DNA of 64,000 bases. It comes from Myxococcota bacterium (lineage in GTDB: Bacteria > Myxococcota_A > UBA9160 > SMWR01). How positions within the stretch are numbered: position 1 is the first letter of the stretch; each line of letters begins with the position of its first letter. Location of the stretch: NCBI GenBank assembly GCA_022447545.1, contig JAKVBI010000009.1:2588-66587 (forward strand), written 5' to 3'. A program made the translations under genes and the position numbers. This document shows, piece by piece, positions 19,047-28,738 of this stretch. Under the pieces are notes generated by a model that saw only the letters and a program-made list of their open reading frames with translations, was not told the DNA's origin and searched no databases.

Positions 19047-19796
19047 GTGAACCGAGAACGCCTGCGCGAATTGCTCGAAGAGGTTCGAGGCGGAGAACTC
19101 GACCTCGACGAAGCGCTGGAGTCCCTGGCGCGTCTGCCCTTCGTAGATACGAAGGATGCCCGTGTCGATACCCATCGAGCCCTCCGGCAGGGTCTGCCCG
19201 AGGTGGTCTTCGGTCAGGGCAAGACGCCCGAGCAGATCCGCGACATCGTGCGTGCGCTGATCGATGCCGAGCAGGACGTGATGGTCACCCGAATCGAAGC
19301 CGACCCGGCGCGTTTCGTCCTCGATGCTCTGGGAACGGGGAGCTACGAGGTAGCCGCGCGCCTGTTGTGGACCGGCCCCGAAGAGGTGCCCGACCAGGGC
19401 CAGGGGAAGATCGTGGTGGTGAGTGCCGGAACCGCCGATATTCCCGTGGCCGCTGAGGCGGCGGCGGTGGCACGGCGCTACGGAAATCGCGTGGAGCAGC
19501 TGTTCGACGTGGGGGTTTCGGGCATTCATCGGCTGTTGGCTTCGAGCGACGTGCTGCGTGAGGGGCGGGTGTTGATCGTGGTGGCTGGCATGGAGGGTGC
19601 GCTGCCTTCGGTGGTGGGTGGGCTCGTTGACAAGCCCGTGATCGCGGTTCCTACCAGTGTGGGTTATGGGGCATCCTTCGGGGGCCTGGCGGCGCTTCTC
19701 GGCATGCTGACGAGTTGTGCGTCTAACATCAGCGTCGTCAACATCGACAATGGGTTCGGGGCCGCGCATGTCGCGACGCTCATCAACCGGCTCTGA
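19047..19796 (+). CDS. larB: LarB, pyridinium-dicarboxylate (nickel-pincer cofactor) synthesis
   Basis: LarB carboxylates nicotinic acid adenine dinucleotide in the first step of nickel-pincer nucleotide synthesis, the cofactor of lactate racemase (LarA) and relatives. The N-terminal helical region shows PEVVFGQGKTPEQI. The PurE-like domain shows VVVSAGTADIPVAAEA, GVSGIHRLL and VAGMEGALPSVVGGLV. I start it at GTG 19047 (249 residues). The end overlaps larC by 29 bp. It lies immediately after the chemotaxis genes on the same strand. Confidence 0.92.
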   Translation: MNRERLRELLEEVRGGELDLDEALESLARLPFVDTKDARVDTHRALRQGLPEVVFGQGKTPEQIRDIVRALIDAEQDVMVTRIEADPARFVLDALGTGSYEVAARLLWTGPEEVPDQGQGKIVVVSAGTADIPVAAEAAAVARRYGNRVEQLFDVGVSGIHRLLASSDVLREGRVLIVVAGMEGALPSVVGGLVDKPVIAVPTSVGYGASFGGLAALLGMLTSCASNISVVNIDNGFGAAHVATLINRL

Positions 19797-21054
19797 ATCA
19801 CGCTCCCGCCGAGGGCAGCGGCGAGCAGCGCCCGACGCCGGTGGGCGGCAGCTTCATCTGGACGTGTTTTCGGGGATCTCCGGGAACATGTTCATGGGGG
19901 CTCTGCTCGATGCAGGCCTGTCGCGGCGCGATCTGGTCTCCCAGCTGTCGGGGCTCGGTCTTGACCACTCCCTGCGGGTGAGCCGCGTCAAGCGCGGGGC
20001 TCTGGGTGGGCTTCATGTGGACGTTCGCGTCCCCCGGTCTCCGGCAGGCCGACACAAACACCCGCATCGCCGGCTCGCCGGGATCCGCCGCATGATTCAG
20101 CGGGCGGGGCTCGATCCGGAAGCGCGGGACCGCGCCGTGGCGATCTTCGAAGCGCTGGGCGAGGCCGAGGCGCGGGTGCATCGGGTGTCCATCGATGACG
20201 TGCACTTCCACGAGGTGGGCGCCGTCGATTCCATCGTCGACATCACGGCAGCCGCGGTGGCCGTGTCTCTGCTCGGGATCGAGCGGATCACGGCGAGCTC
20301 CGTCGCCCTGGGCCACGGCAGTGTCGAGACCGAACACGGTCGGCTTCCGCTTCCTGCCCCGGCCACTCTCGAACTGTTGCGAGGGATTCCCACGGTTCCG
20401 GCCCACGTCGAGTGGGAGACCGTCACGCCTACCGGAGCCGCCATCCTGCGCACCCTGGTGGACGAATTCCAGCCCATGCCCGCCATGGTGACCGAAGCCG
20501 TGGGCTACGGGGCCGGTGGCGATCGACCCGGTCCCATGCCCAACCTGCTGCGCGCGGTGCTCGGCCGTGGGGCAGGCGCAGCGTCGGACCGCGTGATCCT
20601 GCTGGAGACGAACCTCGACGATCTCGTTCCCGAGCACTTCGACCACTTGATGGACCGATTGTTCGAGGTGGGGGCACTGGACGTGTCCCTGCAGCACCTG
20701 CAGATGAAAAAAAACCGGCCCGGTTTCCTGGTGCGCGTGCTGGGGCGGCCGGCCGATCGAATGGGGCTCGCTGAGGTCCTGTTTGCCGAATCCACGGCCA
20801 TCGGTGTGCGTGTAACTGAGAGCGACCGAATCGTGCTCGAGCGCAAACAACGGCGGGTGGACACGCCCTTTGGTCGTGTGGGCGTGAAGTGGATTCGCGG
20901 TATGGACGGTTACGCCACGGTGACCGCCGAGTACGAGGATTGCCGACGGGCGGCTCGCAGGGCCGACGTGCCTCTGCGCGACGTGGTGCGGGCGGCCGAG
21001 GAGGCGGGACGGTCGGCATTCGACGTGGCGCCGAGGCGGGGTAGGCGCCGTTGA
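19768..21054 (+). CDS. larC: LarC, nickel insertion into the pincer cofactor
   Basis: CTP-dependent cyclometallase that inserts nickel into the cofactor made by LarB and LarE. Seen here: LHLDVFSGISGNMFMGALLD, HFHEVGAVDSIVDITAA, GHGSVETEHGRLPLPAPA and, in the C-terminal half, LLETNLDDLVPEHFDHL. In Lactobacillus plantarum larC is two reading frames joined by frameshifting; here it is one continuous frame of 428 residues. ATG 19768 lies inside larB; ATG 19750 is also in frame. The stop overlaps the next start (TTGA). larE and larA are not in the window. Confidence 0.92.
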   Translation: MSRRSSTGSESRSRRGQRRAAPDAGGRQLHLDVFSGISGNMFMGALLDAGLSRRDLVSQLSGLGLDHSLRVSRVKRGALGGLHVDVRVPRSPAGRHKHPHRRLAGIRRMIQRAGLDPEARDRAVAIFEALGEAEARVHRVSIDDVHFHEVGAVDSIVDITAAAVAVSLLGIERITASSVALGHGSVETEHGRLPLPAPATLELLRGIPTVPAHVEWETVTPTGAAILRTLVDEFQPMPAMVTEAVGYGAGGDRPGPMPNLLRAVLGRGAGAASDRVILLETNLDDLVPEHFDHLMDRLFEVGALDVSLQHLQMKKNRPGFLVRVLGRPADRMGLAEVLFAESTAIGVRVTESDRIVLERKQRRVDTPFGRVGVKWIRGMDGYATVTAEYEDCRRAARRADVPLRDVVRAAEEAGRSAFDVAPRRGRRR

Positions 21055-21803
21055 GTGTCGATGTTTCCGCCTTCGATCTCGCTCCCGATTCTCGCATGGC
21101 AACACTGTGTCTCCACGGCTTTACGGGAACCCCCTACGAAATGCGATCCCTGGGCGAGTCTCTCGCTCAGCGTGGAGTTCGCGCACTGGCTCCGGTTCTT
21201 CCGGGTCACAACCAGACCCCCCGCGACCTGGCCCAGATCCGCTGCGACGATTGGCTGGAGGCGGCGCGCGAGAACCTTCGAGCGCTGCGGGCCGCGCATT
21301 CGCGCGTGGGAGTGGCGGGCATGTCCATGGGGGGCGTGCTTTCCCTGTTGCTGGCGGCCCAGGAGCCTGTCGATGCCATCGTGAGCATCGGCGCTCCGTT
21401 GCGCCTGGCGCGTTCCATCAGCTGGTCGGTTCCTGTGGTCAAGTACCTGTGGCCGTATCTGCGCAAGGGCGTCTCGGACATTCGAGACCCGGAGGCTCGG
21501 GCACGGCATCCGGCGTTTCCGGCCATTCCTCTGGCGGCTGTGCACGAACTCATTCGGCTACAGGCTCGCCTCGATGGGGAACTTCACCGGGTGAGCGCTC
21601 CGCTGCTGATCGCCCATGGCGCCCACGACCACACCGCGAACCCCGCGGACGCCCACGAGATCTGTGAACGGGTCGCTTCGGATCAGAAAGAGGTGATGGT
21701 GTTCGAGGGCTCGGCCCATGTGGTGACCGTAGACTTCGACCGCGCCGAGCTGGCACGCCGGGCCACGGAATTCCTGGTCCACGAATTGTCCGCCACGGAC
21801 TAA
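21051..21803 (+). CDS. Alpha/beta hydrolase (carboxylesterase / monoacylglycerol lipase type)
   Basis: A 250-residue serine hydrolase. The oxyanion region is LCLHGFTGTPYEM, the nucleophile serine is in GMSMGG, the acid is probably in GAHDHTANP, and the histidine is in GSAHVVTVD. This pattern fits the Est30/thermostable monoacylglycerol lipase family. It starts at TTG 21051, overlapping the larC stop, so it is probably co-translated. The link to nickel cofactor synthesis or chemotaxis is unclear. Confidence 0.85.
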   Translation: MSVDVSAFDLAPDSRMATLCLHGFTGTPYEMRSLGESLAQRGVRALAPVLPGHNQTPRDLAQIRCDDWLEAARENLRALRAAHSRVGVAGMSMGGVLSLLLAAQEPVDAIVSIGAPLRLARSISWSVPVVKYLWPYLRKGVSDIRDPEARARHPAFPAIPLAAVHELIRLQARLDGELHRVSAPLLIAHGAHDHTANPADAHEICERVASDQKEVMVFEGSAHVVTVDFDRAELARRATEFLVHELSATD

Positions 21804-21886
21804 TTGAGACGGCGTTCTACACCGTGGGGCGAGTTCTCCGGGCCGCCTGTCCGAAAGCCGCGTGAGTGCTACGTTTCCGTGTAGGG

Positions 21887-21905
21887 GAGCCGCACGAAGC
21901 GGCTC
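21887..21905 (+). terminator. Hairpin between the hydrolase and histone genes
   Basis: GAGCCGC (21887-21893) pairs with GCGGCTC (21899-21905) around a 5-nt loop. It would separate the hydrolase operon from the histone gene, but no T tract follows. Confidence 0.35.
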
Positions 21906-22008
21906 AGTCAATGGGTGGGCGCGTGGTCCGGGCTGAAGCGACGAGCTCGGGTCGGACGGCGTGTCGGTGAGAGGTTCCGCTCTTGGGGCCATGTGTAGAG
22001 GAGGTATC

Positions 22009-22224
22009 GTGGGGGATCTTCCCAACGCAGTCGTCAAACGATTGCTTTCGAAGCACGGTGACGGTCTAAGGGTCTCTGGATCTGCTCTGGAGCTGGCGGT
22101 GTCGGCCGCGGAGGACTACATCGCAAGGCTGGCTCAAGCGGCTACGGAGTCTGCAGGTGAGGCCAAGCGCAAGACCTTGATGGACGCTGACATCGAGGCT
22201 GCCCGCGCCAAGGTAGGTGGTTGA
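22009..22224 (+). CDS. Histone-fold DNA-binding protein (bacterial histone)
   Basis: A 71-residue protein with a single histone fold. Helix 1 is about residues 5-15, loop 1 ends in R21-V22-S23, the long helix 2 spans about 24-50, loop 2 is K53-R54-K55-T56, and helix 3 starts at DADIEAARAKV. The RVS, RKT and DIE signatures match archaeal histones of the HMf type, in which the RVS arginine and the RKT loop contact DNA. The start is GTG 22009, placed by a near-perfect AGAGGAGG site (21997-22004) five bases upstream; a longer frame from 21961 would cross that site. The gene stands alone between two hairpins and just before lexA. The strong ribosome binding site and terminator suggest high expression (inference). 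Confidence 0.85.
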   Translation: MGDLPNAVVKRLLSKHGDGLRVSGSALELAVSAAEDYIARLAQAATESAGEAKRKTLMDADIEAARAKVGG

Positions 22225-22260
22225 GAGCGCCGATTTACTGGGCTCTCGACTGACGACGGA

Positions 22261-22294
22261 AAGGGCCCCGGGGTCTTCGGACTCCGGGGCCCTT
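22261..22294 (+). terminator. Strong intrinsic terminator after the histone gene
   Basis: A 15-bp GC-rich stem (left arm 22261-22275, right arm 22280-22294, one G-U pair) is closed by a TTCG tetraloop, a very stable loop. It is followed by CTGGTTTG. It lies 36 bp after the histone stop. Confidence 0.85.
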
Positions 22295-22350
22295 CTGGTT
22301 TGTACGCTGCCCCGCGTTCCCCGGCACTGGCACCCGGAGGGAAGGGTTCT

Positions 22351-22380
22351 TTGACTTTCGCCTGGGTTTCGCGCTATCTC
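22351..22380 (+). promoter_or_regulatory. Candidate sigma-70-type promoter for lexA
   Basis: TTGACT (22351-22356) and TATCTC (22375-22380) are 18 bp apart, about 90 bp before lexA and after the histone terminator. I saw no clear SOS box, but LexA operators differ between phyla. Confidence 0.4.
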
Positions 22381-22472
22381 ATGGGGGCCGCCTGGCTCGA
22401 GCCGGAAGCCGGCCCCAGGGGTGAACGAGGGGAACCGCGAGCGGGGAAACCAGGAGTGGGGGGAAACCAGCG

Positions 22473-23126
22473 ATGGCCCTGACACGTCGCCAACGTCAGA
22501 TCTACGACTTCATCCGGGAATTTGTGTCCGATCACGGCTATTCGCCGAGCCTCGAGGAGATCGGCGCCGAATTCGGGCTCTCTTCAGTGGCAACGGTTCA
22601 CAAGCACGTCCAGCACCTCGTGGAGAAGGGCTTCCTGCGCAAGGCTTGGAATCGCTCGCGTTCGGTGGAGCCCGTGGGCGAACCCGGCAACGATCCTCTG
22701 CGCCTTCCTCTGCTCGGTGAGGTGGCCGCGGGTGTTCCCATCGAAGCCATCGAAGCTCCTGAGACCATCGATGTGCCCGTGGATCTGGCGAGCCCTGGTA
22801 GGGACAGCTTCGTACTGCGGGTACGCGGCGATTCCATGATCGAGGAGCAGATCCGGGATGGAGATTTCGTGGTGGTGGAGAGCCGGGACCACGCCGACGA
22901 CGGGGAGACCGTGGTCGCGTTGCTGTACGGCCAGGACACCACGTTGAAGAAGCTCTACCGAAGTGGTGAGACGGTTCGTCTCGAGCCCGCCAATCCCAGC
23001 ATGGCGCCCATCGAGGTTCCTGCCCACGAGGTCCAGATCCGGGGTGTCGTACGCGGGCTGATTCGGCGCTATGCGTCCAACCTGCCGAGACGAGCTCGAT
23101 CTGGCGCCGCGGCTCCAGTCGGCTAG
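22473..23126 (+). CDS. lexA: SOS repressor LexA
   Basis: A 217-residue autocleaving repressor of DNA-damage genes. The N-terminal winged helix (LTRRQRQIYDFIREF to about residue 65) has the recognition segment SSVATVHKHVQHL. The cleavage bond is Ala86-Gly87 (GEVAAGVP), the catalytic serine is Ser121 (RGDSMIEE), and the lysine is Lys159 in TTLKKLY. The start ATG follows a purine-rich GGGGGGAAA. The C-terminal extension (about 15 residues, Arg-rich) is slightly long for the family. It is transcribed after its own promoter, downstream of the histone terminator. Confidence 0.96.
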   Translation: MALTRRQRQIYDFIREFVSDHGYSPSLEEIGAEFGLSSVATVHKHVQHLVEKGFLRKAWNRSRSVEPVGEPGNDPLRLPLLGEVAAGVPIEAIEAPETIDVPVDLASPGRDSFVLRVRGDSMIEEQIRDGDFVVVESRDHADDGETVVALLYGQDTTLKKLYRSGETVRLEPANPSMAPIEVPAHEVQIRGVVRGLIRRYASNLPRRARSGAAAPVG

Positions 23127-23147
23127 TCTGAAACCCTCTTTGATTTC

Positions 23148-23163
23148 AACCGTTTCGACGGTT
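23148..23163 (+). terminator. Tetraloop hairpin after lexA
   Basis: AACCGT (23148-23153), a TTCG loop and ACGGTT (23158-23163) form a perfect hairpin 21 bp after the lexA stop. A T run (CCTTTTT) follows about 11 bases later, which makes termination plausible. Confidence 0.5.
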
Positions 23164-23278
23164 CTAGCCGCGCCTTTTTCAAGTACGGGCAGCTGATGGG
23201 CCGCTCCCGAGGGTCCCGGCGATAGGCTGTAGCCCCAGGGCTGCGGCAACCACGGGACGACACTGCGAATTCACGAAC

Positions 23279-23698
23279 ATGCTCCGACTGACACGTGCAA
23301 TCGAGTTTTCCGCTTCTCTCACCTACCGGCGCCCGGAGCTATCCGAGGACGAGAACCGCCGCCTGTTCGGGCGCAAGGCCCATCAGCACGGCCACAACTA
23401 TCGGTTGGAGGTCACGCTGCGGGGTGAGCCCGACTCCACCACGGGAATGGTGATCGACCTCAAGGAGCTTCAGGAGATTCTGGAGCGCGAGATCATGACG
23501 CGCTTCGACCACCGAGACCTCAACGCCGACACGCCCTATTTCGAAAAGCTCCCGCCCACGCCGGAGCACTTCGTCCAGGTCATCCGTCGGCTGCTGGTGG
23601 CTGCACTGCCAGGCGGCATGCTCGATCGGATTCGCTTGTGCCAGGAGGAGGATCTCTGGGTCGACTGGATCGAGCCCCTCGAGGACGTGGCAACTTGA
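23279..23698 (+). CDS. Pterin synthase (PTPS/QueD) homologue lacking catalytic residues
   Basis: A 139-residue member of the 6-pyruvoyl-tetrahydropterin synthase fold: HGHNYRLEVTLRG, GMVIDLKELQEILE and RFDHRDLN are all present. The first zinc-ligand histidine (normally FxAAH) is replaced by leucine 14, and there is no cysteine at the nucleophile position before HGH. It is therefore unlikely to be active alone. The TTGA overlap with a complete homologue downstream suggests a partner subunit or a changed reaction. ATG 23279. Confidence 0.8.
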   Translation: MLRLTRAIEFSASLTYRRPELSEDENRRLFGRKAHQHGHNYRLEVTLRGEPDSTTGMVIDLKELQEILEREIMTRFDHRDLNADTPYFEKLPPTPEHFVQVIRRLLVAALPGGMLDRIRLCQEEDLWVDWIEPLEDVAT

Positions 23699-24111
23699 TC
23701 GCCCTGACTCGACGCTATGCATTTCCGGCAGCGCACGTGCTGAGGCACGCCTCCTACACCGACGAGGAGAATTTCCGCGTCTACGGCAAGTGTGCCAACC
23801 CGGCGGGACACGGACACAACTACCAGGTGGAGGTCACCCTCATGGGCCCCCTCGACCCCGTCCGGGGCTGGATTGTCGAACCCGCCCTCGTCGACGCTTT
23901 GTTCGAGGAGCACGTCGGGTCCCGCCTGGGCGGCCGCATGTTGAATGACGATCCGTGGTTCGAGAACCTCGTTCCTACGGCGGAGAACATCGCCCGCGTG
24001 ATCTCACGCGAGTTGGCGGCTCCCATCCGAGAGAAGTCCACGGCCGAGGTCCGAAGCGTACGAATCGTCGAGACCCGCAAAAACAGTTTTGTAGACGGAG
24101 AGATTCAATGA
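23695..24111 (+). CDS. 6-pyruvoyl-tetrahydropterin synthase family protein, complete active site
   Basis: A 138-residue zinc enzyme. Zinc ligands are His14, His39 and His41, and the nucleophile is Cys33 ([18 protein letters not shown]). The spacing C-x5-H-x-H and the [11 protein letters not shown] string resemble mammalian PTPS more than E. coli QueD, whose cysteine is closer to the HGH. It would act on 7,8-dihydroneopterin triphosphate, the FolE product. Possible roles are tetrahydropterin, folate (PTPS-III bypass) or queuosine synthesis. It starts at TTG 23695 in the stop of the previous gene and ends in an ATGA overlap with folE. Confidence 0.85.
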   Translation: MIALTRRYAFPAAHVLRHASYTDEENFRVYGKCANPAGHGHNYQVEVTLMGPLDPVRGWIVEPALVDALFEEHVGSRLGGRMLNDDPWFENLVPTAENIARVISRELAAPIREKSTAEVRSVRIVETRKNSFVDGEIQ

Positions 24112-24686
24112 GCGAACCCGACGCCCTCGAGCCCCTGGTGATGTCCATTCTCAAAGAACTTGGCGAAGACCCTGGACGCGATGGCCTCGAACGCACACCC
24201 GTCCGTTACGCTCGGGCCCTGCGCGACCTGACCAAGGGGTATCACCAGGATCCGAACGTCATTCTGAACGGCGCGTTGTTCGATGTGAGCTATGACGAGA
24301 TGGTCATCGTCAAAGACATCGATTTCTACAGCATGTGCGAACATCACGTGTTGCCCTTCTTCGGTCGTGTTCACGTGGCCTACATCCCCAATGGAAAGGT
24401 TCTGGGCCTGTCCAAGATTCCGAGGCTCGTGGAAATGTACGCGCGCCGGTTGCAGGTTCAGGAACGCATGACCAAGCAAATTGCCGAGACCCTCGAAAGC
24501 CTGCTCGCTCCCAAGGGTGTGGCGGTGGTGGTGGAGGCGATTCACCTGTGCATGATGATGCGCGGTGTGCAGCAGCAGAATTCTTCCGCTGTCACCAGCT
24601 CGATTCACGGCGAGTTCGAGACGGACTCCAAGACCCGGTCCGAGTTCATGGACCTGATCCGTCACCGGCGGGAGTCCTTCGCCTAG
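24108..24686 (+). CDS. folE: GTP cyclohydrolase I
   Basis: Converts GTP to 7,8-dihydroneopterin triphosphate, the first step of folate and pterin synthesis. At 192 residues it has normal length. Zinc-site residues are visible in [12 protein letters not shown] (Cys77, His80) and [11 protein letters not shown], and [20 protein letters not shown] is the classic core. ATG 24108 overlaps the previous stop. With the two pterin synthase homologues it forms a three-gene coupled operon that ends here and faces ppiD tail to tail. Confidence 0.95.
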   Translation: MSEPDALEPLVMSILKELGEDPGRDGLERTPVRYARALRDLTKGYHQDPNVILNGALFDVSYDEMVIVKDIDFYSMCEHHVLPFFGRVHVAYIPNGKVLGLSKIPRLVEMYARRLQVQERMTKQIAETLESLLAPKGVAVVVEAIHLCMMMRGVQQQNSSAVTSSIHGEFETDSKTRSEFMDLIRHRRESFA

Positions 24687-24723
24687 GAGGCGGACCGGGC
24701 TCGGTCTCGTCTCGACGTCTCGC

Positions 24724-26247
24724 CTAACGCACGTTGCCGATGACAGCGAAGTCGACGAAGAGGTCGCCAGAATCCGTGAGGGCTTTGCGGCGGGATTCGA
24801 GCCAGGCAGACACCTGAGCGTTGCGCTTGGTCCCGAGCAGGCGGCTCTGCTCGGCCTCCCAGCCGGCATCCACCTCGGCCGGGTCCGCGGCCACGCGTTC
24901 GATCGACTCCATCAGGACCAGCTGATCCTTCACCTCGAACACCCTGGGAGACGCCTCACCGGGCTCGAGCGCAAAGGCGGCGGCCAACAACTCGGTGGCC
25001 GATCCGAGCCCCGGGATGAAGCCGTCGGGACGGCGGCGCAGCAGGCCGCTGCGCTCCAGGGTCAGTTCTTCGCCGCGGACTGCGACCTCGAGACCGGTAC
25101 CCCCAGCCACCGCGGTGGACAGGCGCTCGGAGCGCTCTCGGGCCCGTTGCCGTGCGGCATCCCGGCCGAGCAACTCGGCCGCGAGTTCTTCCTGGACTTC
25201 TTCGAAGCTTCGGCTCTGGGCAGGCTGCCGCTCCTCGTTGCGGATGATGTGGAAACCGAAATCACTACGCACCGGGGGACTTGTCTCATCCACTTCCAGT
25301 GCGAAGGCCGCGTCCTCGAACGGCGCGACCATGCGACCGCGCGGGAAGAAACCCAGGTCACCCCCCTCGCTGGCGCTGCCCGTGTCGTCGCTCACTTCGC
25401 GAGCGAGATCGGCGAAGTCCTCACCGGCCTCGATTCGAGCGGCGAGCCCTTCCGCCTTTTCCTGGGCGGAGGCGACGTCGTCATCACTGGCATCGGGTTC
25501 GACGCGGACCAGGATGTGGCGCGCCCGGATCTGCTCGGGAACGTTGTAGGTCTCGCTGCGCTCGGCGTAGAGGTCGCGGGCCTCGCCTTCCCGAATCTCG
25601 AGGAAACTCGTGATCGCCTCGGGGTCGGCCTCGAAGCCCTCGTCGACCTCGTCGGTGCCAAGGGCCACGAAAGCGATGCGGACCTCTTCGAGGCGTTGCT
25701 CGAGCGACGCCCGCGCCTCGGCCTCGGAAACGGCGGCGTTGTCGCGCATGATGCGGAGCATCTTTCCCGCGAGCATTCGGATGCGCTGCTCCTGCAGAAA
25801 GGTGCGCTCGTTGCCGTAGTTCTGTTGGACCCAGCCACGGTAGAGGTCCGGATCGAAGCGTCCATCCTCACCCCGGAAACCGCTGGCGTTGAGCACCGTG
25901 CGTTCGATCTCGCCGTTGCCCACCGTCAGTCCCTGTTCTTCGGCTTCCGCGGCCAGCACCGCCCGCTCCACCAGGAGGTTGGTGGTCATCTGGTCGATGG
26001 TGTCGCGCATGGCACGCTGGTCGAAGTTTTCGCCGAGGGCCTCACGCATTTGTTGCTCGCGGTCCATGCGAGCCAACTCGAACTCGCGCGGTCCGAACGA
26101 ATAGGGCCCAACACGGATCCACGTTCCCGAGGCACCTGCTCTTTCGAGCGGACCCCCGAGGCCCATGAAGAAGACGAAGACACCGCCGATACCGATCACG
26201 ATGACGGCTGTGAGCCAGCGCTGGCCGCGCCTCAGGAACCTGAGCAT
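24724..26247 (-). CDS. Membrane-anchored peptidyl-prolyl isomerase, PpiD/SurA type
   Basis: A 507-residue periplasmic foldase. A single N-terminal membrane anchor (about residues 13-32, WLTAVIVIGIGGVFVFFMGL) is followed by a SurA-like chaperone domain (about 35-190) and a parvulin domain starting at QIRARHILVRVEP, with GGDLGFFPRGRMVAPFEDAAF and FGFHIIR. A second, weaker parvulin-like C-terminal region follows. It would help outer-membrane and periplasmic proteins fold after translocation. It is on the minus strand alone, convergent with folE and divergent from mreB across 480 bp. Confidence 0.87.
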   Translation of the reverse strand: MLRFLRRGQRWLTAVIVIGIGGVFVFFMGLGGPLERAGASGTWIRVGPYSFGPREFELARMDREQQMREALGENFDQRAMRDTIDQMTTNLLVERAVLAAEAEEQGLTVGNGEIERTVLNASGFRGEDGRFDPDLYRGWVQQNYGNERTFLQEQRIRMLAGKMLRIMRDNAAVSEAEARASLEQRLEEVRIAFVALGTDEVDEGFEADPEAITSFLEIREGEARDLYAERSETYNVPEQIRARHILVRVEPDASDDDVASAQEKAEGLAARIEAGEDFADLAREVSDDTGSASEGGDLGFFPRGRMVAPFEDAAFALEVDETSPPVRSDFGFHIIRNEERQPAQSRSFEEVQEELAAELLGRDAARQRARERSERLSTAVAGGTGLEVAVRGEELTLERSGLLRRRPDGFIPGLGSATELLAAAFALEPGEASPRVFEVKDQLVLMESIERVAADPAEVDAGWEAEQSRLLGTKRNAQVSAWLESRRKALTDSGDLFVDFAVIGNVR

Positions 26248-27765
<1,518 letters not shown>

Positions 27766-27832
27766 TCCCGAGCGGTTGACACTCTGGGGGACGATGGGCA
27801 TCGGGTGAGCGCTCCGAGAGGATGCGGAGTTG

Positions 27833-28738
27833 ATGCTCGATTTTCGCGGCCGACTGATATTGATGGTGCTCCTTAGCGCTCTGGTGGCGGCCTCGGTGGT
27901 GACCATGGCCGTGGACGGCACGCGTTCCGAGGTTGATGACGGTGACCTGCCGTGGTTCACGGGCCTGATTCTGGACGTCGCGGTGCCCGTCCAGAAAGTG
28001 CTGTCGGCGCCCATCGACTTCGCCGAAGAGATCTGGGTGAACTACGTCGACCTGCTCCATGTGCGCGAGGAGAACGCGGTTCTTCGGGCTCGAGTGGCCG
28101 CCCTGGACGACGAGAAACTGCAACTTCAGGAGGCTTTGGTCGAAAGCGGCCGACTGCACCACATCGCGCAACTGCGCGAGTCCTTTGAGATCCCCATGTT
28201 GCCTTCGGCTCTGGTGGGGGTCGACGCCACCCCGTGGTTCCGGTCGGCGCTGGTGGACCGCGGTCAGGTTCATGGCGTGCGGGCGGGGATGCCGCTGATC
28301 TCCGAACAGGGACTGGTGGGTTTGGTGCGTGCGACCTCCTCGAGAGCTGCGCGCGGGATGCTGCTCCTCGACCGTCAGAGTGCCATCGACGGAAGTGCGC
28401 AAAGGAGCCGCACCCGTGGCATCGTTCGAGGGCTGGGGAACGACCGTTTGGAATTTTCGTTCGTGGCGCGCGGCAACGATGTGGCTGTCGGGGACCTGAT
28501 CATGACCTCGGGACTGGGCGGTGTGTACCCGAAGGGGTTGCGAATCGGAACCGTCCGTGAGGTTCACGAACCCGGCGCTGACTTCATGCAAACGGCGTTG
28601 CTCGAACCCGCCGTGGACTTCGGCCGTCTCGAACAGGTGTTCGTGATGCTTCGCCGCGGGCCCACCATGGAACTGTTGTACGGCTCCCAGGACGGCGATC
28701 TGGCGAGTTTCGATTCCGCCGACGAACCGAGCTCGTGA
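27833..28738 (+). CDS. mreC: Rod shape-determining protein MreC
   Basis: A 301-residue periplasmic scaffold of the elongasome. One N-terminal membrane segment (ILMVLLSALVAASVVTM) is followed by a coiled coil (about residues 65-105) and the two beta-barrel MreC domains (ALVGVDATPWFRSALVDRG, GLVGLVRATSS). ATG 27833 is preferred; a TTG directly before it is also in frame. The stop overlaps mreD (GTGA). Confidence 0.93.
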   Translation: MLDFRGRLILMVLLSALVAASVVTMAVDGTRSEVDDGDLPWFTGLILDVAVPVQKVLSAPIDFAEEIWVNYVDLLHVREENAVLRARVAALDDEKLQLQEALVESGRLHHIAQLRESFEIPMLPSALVGVDATPWFRSALVDRGQVHGVRAGMPLISEQGLVGLVRATSSRAARGMLLLDRQSAIDGSAQRSRTRGIVRGLGNDRLEFSFVARGNDVAVGDLIMTSGLGGVYPKGLRIGTVREVHEPGADFMQTALLEPAVDFGRLEQVFVMLRRGPTMELLYGSQDGDLASFDSADEPSS

